Below are positions 26,604-35,225 of a stretch of DNA of 64,000 bases, one piece after another; the stretch's first letter is position 1; each line of letters opens with the position of its first letter. Both the position numbers and the translations under genes were made by a program. The notes beneath the pieces were generated by a model. It did no database searches. It was not told the origin of the DNA and was given only the letters and a program-made list of their open reading frames with translations. This DNA comes from Balanoglossus misakiensis (taxonomy: Eukaryota > Hemichordata). The stretch is taken from contig CM082592.2 in assembly GCA_040954595.2 (NCBI GenBank), positions 3,720,001 to 3,784,000 on the forward strand, given 5' to 3'.

Positions 26604-27566
26604 TTAAATTAACTGCACCGCTAAATATATACTCATGAATATGGAAGAACAAATACATAAAGGGTAAACTACCGACGACCACCGCCACAGGGCAGACTTG
26701 GACACATCAGGAATGACTTCAAATGTTAGGTCAACCGCCGGATCTTTGTAAGCAGCATCGCATTCTGGGGGTTCGCAACAACTTAAGTATATTGTCAACG
26801 TTGAATGATCGTCACTCGCCCAGTCTTCGACCAGACAACAAGTATAATTGTACTCGTAATAAGTGTACAAAATCTCGTGTAACATGCATAACCGTTTGTA
26901 CAAATGATACGTCTCGAAAGAATCTTGCAATTTCGCAACTATCTTATAACAATGAGTCAAATGACCAACTGGGTCATCCACACTGTCGTATCTGGTGATC
27001 TGTCCATTCACACAGTTTTCGATAGTCTGGTACATGTCTGTCCCTTTCATATCTTCTTTCTCTTGACTATAATAACATGTACTCGCCCTTGTGTTGAAAT
27101 CTGCTTCCAAGCGTATCACCAACCTCCTGTATAATTTTGACTTTAGAACTGTTACATCGAAGCACATACTGTAGGTTCTTTCAAACATTTTCAAAGAATA
27201 GACTAGACTTCCTATGTCACATCTGTCAACTTGTCGCTGATCGCTACTACACATTATAAAATACATGGTATACAGACCGTCTTCGTTTGCACAAAGAGAG
27301 TGATCTCTTCCCGACAACAATTTTAAATTGAACGGGTGCCGGGCCAGTCCAAATATCAAAACGTCCATTATATCACGGTCTGATACAACGTCGGTTTCCG
27401 GAAGTTTTTCAAACCAGACGGGCCATGTTGACACGCTTAAGTTAGATTTGGCAACGTGTACATCGTCTAACATATATTCCGTGTTCGGATGTTGTTTAGA
27501 TTGGGAATCACTTGAAACTGCGTCTGAAATCGCATAGGCTCTATTCGACCACGCAGGGTTGTCCAT
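26604..27566 (-). CDS. Membrane glycoprotein body, signal peptide in another frame
   Basis: The 320-residue frame starts at the ATG at 27566. It is Cys-rich with Asn-x-Ser/Thr sites, as in a secreted domain, and ends in a single hydrophobic span ('VVYPLCICSSIFMSIYLAV') with almost no tail. It has no signal peptide of its own. Directly upstream, a second minus-strand frame begins with a clear one (separate entry), and the two overlap in frames one base apart. A frameshift mutation, unrecognised splicing or ribosomal frameshifting are possible. Otherwise the protein would be tail-anchored. Confidence 0.65.
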   Translation of the reverse strand: MDNPAWSNRAYAISDAVSSDSQSKQHPNTEYMLDDVHVAKSNLSVSTWPVWFEKLPETDVVSDRDIMDVLIFGLARHPFNLKLLSGRDHSLCANEDGLYTMYFIMCSSDQRQVDRCDIGSLVYSLKMFERTYSMCFDVTVLKSKLYRRLVIRLEADFNTRASTCYYSQEKEDMKGTDMYQTIENCVNGQITRYDSVDDPVGHLTHCYKIVAKLQDSFETYHLYKRLCMLHEILYTYYEYNYTCCLVEDWASDDHSTLTIYLSCCEPPECDAAYKDPAVDLTFEVIPDVSKSALWRWSSVVYPLCICSSIFMSIYLAVQLI

Positions 27567-27682
27567 GTTGGGTTCCCCTCTTGAGAGAATGCGACCACGG
27601 CAGGTGTTACGTCACCCAACTGAAGACCATTCACAGACATTAATAACATCAAAAGAAAAGGGGTCGTCATTGTCACCAGCAT
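27467..27682 (-). pseudogene. Signal-peptide frame upstream of the glycoprotein
   Basis: The 71-residue frame starts at the ATG at 27682 (a second Met is at 27670). It has a canonical signal peptide ('MTTPFLLMLLMSVNG') and then continues in a frame different from the glycoprotein body, ending within it at 27467. The body's frame is open only back to about 27611, so the point of change must lie at about 27567-27611. The most economical reading is that a single-base change broke one gene into two frames. Confidence 0.5.
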
Positions 27683-27765
27683 GTGTATGTGTGTTGGTAG
27701 AGTACGATTGTAGATAACGTATAAATTAATATATGCACATTAATAATTCGGGAGGTGTTATTCTT

Positions 27766-29091
27766 TTACAGGCAACAACACAGCGATGCAAGCGGTGAAC
27801 ACAGGTCGTTACACAATTGTTTAGCCTTAGAAGGAAATTGTTGATGAATGTCTTTAACTATGGATTTTTCAACCACAAAATGTATAGGTTCCCTGGACGA
27901 TTTTATCCCAATATCCTTTTTTTTTATTGGTTGTAAATTGGCCATGTCCTGAGACGAGGGTTTACAAGTCTTGTATGACGTCAAAGACACAACATTATCT
28001 ATATGATCCAAAAGGCTACCGTTGTTGTTTTTGTGTAATATTTGTGCGTGTGCATCATCTTGCTCGAAAAGATAGAATGTTACCGACGAAGAATAAATGT
28101 CACTTTCGTGAAGATGTGCACGGTCTGGTCCGATTTCAAAATGTTTTTCGATGACTATTGCGACTCTATCATTACAGTGGTTTTTCATCGCCCTTAACAC
28201 GGACGGTTGCAGTTGCTGCAGACGCAACGAATCTTTACGGCTGAAATTCCGTGGGGTCAGAGGATCATCCAAAACAGAGGTTGTGGCGGAACACATGACT
28301 GCAACGACTTGTTTTAACAGAGGCAGTAAACCGTCTTCCGGTGACATTAGGCGATGGATGTAATTTCTGTACGCAGACCGAGTGATGAATGGGTTATTCG
28401 TAGACATGCATACTTCATGAATAAACCTCTTTATCCGCACATACAATTGATCAAACTCTATATATTTTGATTCTTGGGTGATACCAGCGATTATGTTTTT
28501 CACCAGAGCAAACAATAGTTGTAGATGTCTTTCCAGACAACTTATTGCAAATAATGCTGAATAAAAATTGGCCGACAACCACTGTGGTGTAGATTGAATC
28601 CAGAAAGGGTCGTCAAAGTCACTGCGTGTACTCAGTCCATGGCCCGCGAAAGTTTCCACGTCCGTTCTACACTTGACAGCACGTGGTACTTGTAAATGTT
28701 TCAGCGAATTCTCGATGGTTACCTTCCATTTTCTCAACCTCGCATTGTTTATAACATCCACCGTAACGAACGAATGGCATATTCTCCGCAGTGTCCTCAT
28801 TAATATTTCGTAGAAAGGGTTGTCACTAACATACGTAACTCCGTCAAATGTCCATGAAAATACGTAGTAATCAAACCGTTCATATTGAATGTATTCCTCC
28901 CAATTCCCTTTCAACGTGTCGTCAAATAGCGAAGTTATAAGTTCTTCATCCTCGACGTCCTTTAACAGAATGTAAACATCTCGCCTATCCCGACAAGTTC
29001 CTAAATTGATAATACTTTCCCACTCTTGACAGTTTTCTTTGCAAGGAACAGGGCCTACTATGAGTTCGGGAGGTTGTTTGACAATATCCAT
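27766..29091 (-). CDS. Unknown protein (441 aa) ending in CCCL
   Basis: The ATG at 29091 is chosen; the upstream TTG is unlikely. The protein is globular and mixed in composition, with no signal peptide. The final residues 'LASLCCCL' form a Cys cluster and a formal CaaX-type end with Leu, which could be palmitoylated or geranylgeranylated and would anchor the protein to membranes. Several herpesvirus tegument proteins are lipid-anchored, so a tegument role is plausible. I recognise no family. Confidence 0.65.
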   Translation of the reverse strand: MDIVKQPPELIVGPVPCKENCQEWESIINLGTCRDRRDVYILLKDVEDEELITSLFDDTLKGNWEEYIQYERFDYYVFSWTFDGVTYVSDNPFYEILMRTLRRICHSFVTVDVINNARLRKWKVTIENSLKHLQVPRAVKCRTDVETFAGHGLSTRSDFDDPFWIQSTPQWLSANFYSALFAISCLERHLQLLFALVKNIIAGITQESKYIEFDQLYVRIKRFIHEVCMSTNNPFITRSAYRNYIHRLMSPEDGLLPLLKQVVAVMCSATTSVLDDPLTPRNFSRKDSLRLQQLQPSVLRAMKNHCNDRVAIVIEKHFEIGPDRAHLHESDIYSSSVTFYLFEQDDAHAQILHKNNNGSLLDHIDNVVSLTSYKTCKPSSQDMANLQPIKKKDIGIKSSREPIHFVVEKSIVKDIHQQFPSKAKQLCNDLCSPLASLCCCL

Positions 29092-29112
29092 AGTCAATTC
29101 AAAGACTCTCAA

Positions 29113-29930
29113 AGCAGTCTGTTAATGGTCTCATATTGACGCAAAGTAGAATTACGGCTATGAATAAAAGAATTACTGTTAAATTGATTGTTTTGTCCAA
29201 AACGTTTTGAATCTGATATCAACGTGACAGGCGAACCATGTCGGGCGAAACTGGCTGATATCAGTAATGTTTACAGTTGTTGCTGATTGGTTGAACCATC
29301 TTCAATCATCTGCTCACTTGCAAAACAGAATAACAAACTGAACAGTATCGGGAATTTCAGAGTTTGGGTGGGAAATTTTCCAACAACATTGTATTGTAGA
29401 CACACAGAGACACGATTAGAACAGAATATTGAAGGAGATTGATTATTGATGCGTGTGACATTGCAGAGGGCGTTCAGTTGACTTCAAATACACGGTAGCC
29501 ACCATGCAAATTTAGTCACCGTTTCCATGGAAAGTTGAGATGAAGCCAATCACATATTTTGGCGGGGTGGCCGAATGATCGGGGAATACACTATAAAAAA
29601 AACAAGACAGTGAACACCCATGTGTTTTCTTTATTTACATACATTTAAATGCGAACTAAAGACCCCGAACCCAGATAGCCCTTCTATAGACCGGACTTTG
29701 AAACAGCCATGCCCCTAATTGTTCTGACCCTAAAAGATGTACAAGTTGGCACGTTTGTCCTTGAATTAGCTCGTGGATGACATCGACTGTAGTATCATGT
29801 CGCGAGTTCGACAGGTATGTTCACGGTGTACCTACTTAAACGAGTAGGTTTAATTAAAAGTCACCACAACGCTCAACTACTTTCTACGTAAACGATCGGC
29901 GTTCATACTGTTCGAGAAGCTATCAGCAAA
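29113..29930. other. Gene-poor stretch with an A20-gene fragment
   Basis: This roughly 820-bp stretch upstream of the A20-type gene contains the partial gene copy at 29651-29731 and otherwise no supported gene. Some of it is probably promoter sequence for the gene at 29931. Confidence 0.5.
29651..29731 (+). pseudogene. Partial copy of the A20-type gene
   Basis: The sequence from 'ccccgaacccagat' onward aligns with 30041-30127 of the A20-type gene in the same orientation at roughly 80% identity by eye, with small deletions. It covers the linker after finger 1 and lacks an open frame. Confidence 0.75.
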
Positions 29931-30368
29931 ATGACAGAACGGGCCTCTGTTCGAAACGGACAAGTATTTTATGTGTGCACAACGCTAGACTGCGAAGCTG
30001 TCGGTTTCAAATCTCTCGATGGACTCTGTTGTAGGTGTTACGCACTGAAGGCCCCGAACCCAGATAATCCTTGTACAGACCGGACTTTGCAACAGCCACC
30101 GGGTAATGCCACCCACTGTTCTTACCCTGCTTGTTCCAACGTCGCCGTGTCGGAAAATATCCTATTATGCCGTGTATGTCTAACCATCTTAGACGAAAAG
30201 GGAAAGACACCCGGCAAAGAAAGACGCATGTCAACAATCAAAGAATCCACCACAGAAGACAATCCCTCTGTACCCAAAACTCTGTGCAGGTTTCCGGCTT
30301 GTACCCACTTCGGCAACGAAGATTGCGTGGGATATTGTAACGAATGTTATAAAGTGTTGACGAAATAA
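29931..30368 (+). CDS. Triple A20-type zinc-finger protein
   Basis: The 145-residue protein has three fingers with identical spacing C-x4-C-x11-C-x2-C: Cys 16/21/33/36, 63/68/80/83 and 119/124/136/139. The third, with an aromatic-Gly pair after the second Cys ('THFG') and 'GYCNECY', is a textbook A20 finger; the second lacks the aromatic-Gly feature. A20 fingers bind ubiquitin or support ubiquitin ligase activity and often act in NF-kB control and stress responses. The protein has no OTU or AN1 domain, so it is an A20-finger-only form. A role in modulating host ubiquitin signalling is inferred. AATAAA lies at 30429-30434. Confidence 0.8.
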   Translation: MTERASVRNGQVFYVCTTLDCEAVGFKSLDGLCCRCYALKAPNPDNPCTDRTLQQPPGNATHCSYPACSNVAVSENILLCRVCLTILDEKGKTPGKERRMSTIKESTTEDNPSVPKTLCRFPACTHFGNEDCVGYCNECYKVLTK

Positions 30369-30513
30369 TAGGATTTGACGCTTCCATAGTTTCGTTGTGG
30401 ACACACTTGACAGCATTCAAAAACTGGCAATAAAATGACCAACATAACTAATATTTTTTTCGTCTATTGTCTTTTGTAGTAAGGTCGCAATGCTTTCCCA
30501 GCATGCACGTGTC

Positions 30514-31389
30514 TCATTTGATCCCCGTGCATGACTTGTTAAAGACATGTCTTCGACGACAGTATGTGGACTTCCCATATTTATGTGCTGTTATCTTCGG
30601 ATTTAGTTTGTGAAGATGGTATTTAAGTTCGCAGTAAAATAATGCAATTTCTGATTCCATAATTTTTAGAACAGTCTTCAGTAGTGGCCAACATCTCGTT
30701 AAAACAACCACTAATATTATTCCTTTATACAAGAGAAATTCGAACACGTATTGGAGGCCAGCCACGGCGCAAATATCGGTCATGACAGTAGGGTTGCAAT
30801 CTCCACGAAGTGACACCCAAAAAAGTAACTGAAGTGGGTAGTACATGACATATCTCGAAAGTGTAATACTTTTGTACCACTGCAAATCTGCACACAACCC
30901 ACCGGCCCCGACACCTCTCTGTATCCAATAAATGACATCTTGCCACCAATTGCGGATGTTCGCGCAACCACCACGTGTGTTGAGAGCTGCCATGGCATCG
31001 AATATGTCCATATGCCAAGCGATTTCCGAATGAATAGGTTTTCCAGAAAAACAATGTCCTTCAAAACACCTTTTGAATTTCTCAAAACCTACGGCTAAAG
31101 GATCTATGATTCCTCTCAAATCTTTCACAATAGCGCTCAAAACAACACCTAAACCACCAGTGATTTCCTTGAACAACTTCACGAGAAACAATCCTATGAT
31201 TGAAACGACAGCTGTTGCCAGCGCGATGTACAAATATGAATTCCAAGGTGCAAATCTGTAAAGAGTCCGACATACAGCTTTTGTGAGATGCCAAGCGGAA
31301 AGCTGGTGTTTCACAGTATCCTTATGTCTGTATATCTGAGCCTCGTACTGGTACACGACTTTATCGTCTGCCTTGTGCCCTAAAACCAT
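30514..31389 (-). CDS. Membrane protein, unknown
   Basis: The ATG at 31389 gives 291 residues; a GTG 13 codons upstream is not preferred. Hydrophobic segments lie at about 52-75 and 188-205, with others near 213-240. A loop between them carries several Cys ('RCFEGHCFSG', 'GGCANI', 'GGLCADL'), probably disulfide-bonded on the outer side. The C-terminus is basic, with 'CRRRH'. I recognise no family. Its ATG is 72 bp from the divergent terminase gene. The layout suggests an envelope protein or fusion-machinery accessory, on weak grounds. Confidence 0.65.
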   Translation of the reverse strand: MVLGHKADDKVVYQYEAQIYRHKDTVKHQLSAWHLTKAVCRTLYRFAPWNSYLYIALATAVVSIIGLFLVKLFKEITGGLGVVLSAIVKDLRGIIDPLAVGFEKFKRCFEGHCFSGKPIHSEIAWHMDIFDAMAALNTRGGCANIRNWWQDVIYWIQRGVGAGGLCADLQWYKSITLSRYVMYYPLQLLFWVSLRGDCNPTVMTDICAVAGLQYVFEFLLYKGIILVVVLTRCWPLLKTVLKIMESEIALFYCELKYHLHKLNPKITAHKYGKSTYCRRRHVFNKSCTGIK

Positions 31390-31461
31390 GGCGCCCAGTG
31401 GTATCTCAAGATATAATATATTTATCACGTTATTAATGTGTAAAAATATTCTCTACCGGTC

Positions 31462-32597
31462 ATGGAGGCAGACAAGCTCAGCCCATTTGTCAGAGATGCC
31501 CAGAGAATGGACGCTCTCATTACACAGTGTAGACAACAACAAGACCAACTTAGGGGTGTGTTTTTAAGAAAACACGCGTACAAGGAAAACTATATGTTTT
31601 CTCGCGTTGAAGACGTAGACGCGAGACTGTCTTTAATGAAAAGGGCTATACAAACCATCCGATTGTTATGCAAGGGGAAACAATTTACGTTCGAACCTTT
31701 CCAGGAGGAGATGTGTAGGGCCATAATGTTAAGTCGCTTACGACATTTTTTTGGTGAGGAATCTAAAAAGTTTTTCTTGCCTGTGATGAAATACCTAGGT
31801 ATAATTTCAGCACACTTTGACGAGCGAACATGCGACAGAATCAACCTATCGAGAGTACGTAGCCAAATAGAAGAATATAACCATAAGTTTATCGTTGTCA
31901 TGGTACCGAGACGCTCTGGTAAAAATGCCACCGCGCAAATTATTGCCACGACACTTTTATTGTACGAACCAAATTGTTCAATCATAGTTTGGGCTCAAGA
32001 CATGAACTGTGCGTTACTGAACAAAGAAGGTATATGTGAAAATCTATCGCTGCTCAAGACAATATCTGACATACCATTCGATTTTCGCGTTTCCGGGGAT
32101 ACGGTGACAGTCGTAAGATGTGATGGTAGTAAAGGCACTCTGCGCGTAAAGCCTAATTCGCCTAATGTAAGTGTAAACACATTCCATCTACTATTATGTA
32201 TTTGCATTGTATCCAGTTTACATTTTGTGTTCAATATTTATTTCATTATTGCGTACACTTGGATGGTCATCTCAATGTAGTTGTATTTGTAGAGGCCTAT
32301 GGCAACTGGCCATGGCGAAAAGATAAAGGTGCCACGCTCGACACTCTATCACTATTTGATTTACGTTTGTGTATGGGTTCGAATGGCACAAAAGTCACAG
32401 GACGCAAATGTTTAGATCACAGTGTATCATTTTATTGCGTGTCATACCGATATACAAAGTTAGTACGTACAATTAAACGCTTTCTTAAAGAGTCAGTCAG
32501 TGTACTAATCTCAAAATGTGGTCGCTATCCATTCACACATGGATCATGCTTCCTTTGTCCCAATGATCGTAAAATTCATCCCATCACACCTGTTTAG
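31462..32597 (+). CDS. Herpesvirus-type terminase ATPase, spliced and apparently incomplete
   Basis: The ATG is at 31462. The first exon's product has a P-loop 'VPRRSGKN' (Lys near residue 154) after a hydrophobic strand, then 'CSIIVWAQD', the layout of the large terminase subunit that drives DNA into herpesvirus capsids. The usual Thr/Ser after the P-loop Lys is Asn here. A perfect gtaagt donor at 32167 and an acceptor ending at 32216 define a 50-nt phase-0 intron. The following exon (32217-32597) contains a hydrophobic strand ending in Glu ('VVVFVEAY') at the Walker B position, with Val in place of the usual Asp. The C-terminal RNase-H-like nuclease domain is absent or unrecognisable. The gene is degenerate, split further, or rearranged. 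Confidence 0.7.
32167..32216 (+). other. Predicted 50-nt intron in terminase gene
   Basis: The donor gtaagt and the acceptor 'tttgcattgtatccag' are both in phase 0, and the Walker-B-like strand falls in the downstream frame. Transcripts would be needed to confirm it. Confidence 0.55.
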
Positions 32598-32743
32598 ATG
32601 TGTACAAATCAGCCGTCGAGAGTTCACAAATACTATTCTACTTAATCGCCATATAATGGTCACGAGAGGGCGCCGTCGCTTGCTGTTTTGTTAGTACAGC
32701 ACAGGTCAATCAAGGTCATCTATTGTGTTCTGTCACAGTCCGT

Positions 32744-34816
32744 TCAATTGGCAAATGCGAGGCAATTCATTCTTCGCGCTTGGCTGGCACACGACACTGC
32801 GTCAGTGGGTAGTTTAAGATGATCATATATTTCATCAAATCGACGTTTAAACGACTCTTGCATCACCGCTACATTTCTTTGGTGCATTTCCATTTGCCTG
32901 GCCTGGGACGCGACCGTCTGCGTTAACTCATCTACTTTCGAATTGAGCTGTGCCTTATCAGACTCCAATTGGACTATGCGCATTTCTCGCTCTTTTAGCA
33001 TAGCCATTACATTCTCCGCGGCTGCTGATTGCTCCCTACAGTTTTCCAACTCGGAACGGAGCGACTCGATAGCAGCTGCTTGTTCCGCACTATGTTCTTG
33101 GTGACGTGAAATGGCATTGTACAGACAAGCGCCCTGTTTCGAGTTGAGAAACTGTACGATAGCTTGAAAGTTCTCATGACTATTCCTTGTACGGGGGCTG
33201 TCTTTCACAAATTCTTTCAATAGTTGACATTCTATAGTGGCGATCGTGATATCGCGTTCTGTTTTCTTGAGTAGGCGACTACCGACCTTTTTCGACATGC
33301 CTGATGTGATCTCGTCAACGCCGAATACAACAGTGGCGCCTGCCAACACCGAGGACATGGCAGTGACGTAGCAACCTAACACAGTATAGCCGAATTTATC
33401 ATACTGTGTGCACAAGTCGACGCGTGAAGAGTTGGAATATTGCGGTTTTGAGCGAATGATTCGGGCCACGGTGGAAACAATCGCACTATTCTGACATGGT
33501 TCGTTGTTTTGACCGGATAATCCTAACGGACACTTGAATTTAGTTCCAGATCTGCTTTCTATCAGTTTTATTGCGATTCGTTTTGTTGGGCCAGACGATT
33601 CGATTACTTCAATGGTTGGGTTGTCCGGGATAATTGCGTCGTTAGAAACGGTTACATTTATCACTTTGCAATCTTCTAAGGGTTTCATAATCTTAAACCA
33701 ATAAATTGTCGCTGGATACACTTGTTCACCAACGTGCATGTAGTACAAATTGTTCTTTAATTGTGGGGGCAATTTATCGCAATCTCCATACAGCACAGGC
33801 ATCCCAACCACAGCCGCGGCAGAATTTATGTCATCCTCTGTCGACAGTTGAATCAAAGGAGGGGTTTTCGAGTCCAAGAAATCGCATACATAATTCTTGT
33901 TCCGTTTACAGTCTTTCATTCGCTTGCGCTTGGCAGTTACCGAAGTATTGTCTCCCAACAGCGAAAACTGATCGTTTCCACATTGCACAGTAATAAGGTT
34001 CCAGGCCTCTTTCGGAGATAGCACGTGATAATGCCCGTCTTTCATTAAAGCGATGCACGGAAAATCATTGCTTTGACCTTTCTGTAACATGTATGATATA
34101 GGTGTTCTGATTGCGTCGTGAAACTCTTTCATACAGTCATTATCGCTTGTGTATAATGACAGAATAGCACCAAAATTGCCGCGAATGGTCAAATGGCGTT
34201 CCGCGTCGTTCGATTGGTCTGGTATTAAATCCTGAGTATAAGACATCGGACTTTGTGCGTCGAGCGGGGGGTGAATTTCAGCGGCAGATGCGCGAATTTC
34301 CTCTGGAACTTGATAACTGGTGCATGGATGAGAAACTGCAGTGGCATTCTCTGACGGCCCCGGGTTATATTGTTCAGTGTGGTTGTCGGATCCACCGTGC
34401 CGGTCCGCGTGATAGAACGGAGAAGAGTCTATCGAACTGGGTTCATTATGGACTAAGAATTCGGTCGTTGCCTCTGTGGCATTCACGCTCGGGGCCTGAC
34501 GGGTATGATCTGATACGCCTAGCAACAAATCTATGATGTTTGGAGACTCGTTCACCATTTCGGCCGAAAAATCTTGTTCAATATCGTCTCCAAATAAAAA
34601 GTCTTGGACGGTGGTATAAGGCTCATCGCTCGATATATCAGGAGCCATTTCTACATCACAAGCCTGTATGACAAAAAATGAGGAAATGTATTAACAGTTG
34701 TGCGAAGACACAGTGGGTTAACAAACAAAATGCGTTTAATGTGTATATGTACTCACGGGAATTTGAACCTGTCGGAGTACCGTCTGTAGAAAATCACTAT
34801 AATCGGTTTGAGCCAT
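32744..34816 (-). CDS. Spliced gene, coiled-coil protein of an unknown paired family
   Basis: There are two exons: 34757-34816 (60 nt, 20 codons, ATG at 34816) and 32744-34663. Donor gtgagt and acceptor 'gtcatacag' are both phase 0; the product would be about 659 residues. After an acidic, disordered N-terminal part, a globular region (about 170-450) contains 'GMPVLYGDCDKL' and 'IYWFKIMK'. A hydrophobic patch follows ('LAGATVVFGVDEI'), then a coiled coil (about 555-630) with 'EREMRIVQLESDKAQL'. The globular region shares 'GMPVL' and 'I-x-WFK' blocks with the spliced gene to the right. I recognise no known family. It could be viral or host-derived. Confidence 0.65.
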
Positions 34817-35225
34817 CTTCAATAATAAGCTGTACTCGTGGTTGACGTTCGCTTTATACATGTGCAACGTGTGTTCACATCAACATGCATGGGTTAAATT
34901 CATGTATGTTGTTGTGTATCCATCCCAGTTTACGTGTAGGCCGTCGCGATCACGTGACAAAATACGAGGTCATTATTACCACCACAAGCTACATATAAGC
35001 TGCCGTGACCACGTTATGTGTATGTATTTGTATGTATAAATTACTTCATGTACGTGATGTGTAACTATAAAGGTGATGTAGTTACATCGAGACACCATCT
35101 TAGTACACACACACTGCACAACTTGCATAAAATGTAGTTCATACACGTATACAAGCACGGTGTTTTGTATCAAAAATAGTTTAATAACAGCTATTCTACA
35201 ATGACTTTAACAACCACTGTAAGTA
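34817..35225. other. Intergenic stretch between the two spliced genes
   Basis: This 409-bp stretch contains short alternating 'tatgtatgt' sequence and no supported gene. Part of it is promoter for the gene starting at 34816. Confidence 0.5.
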
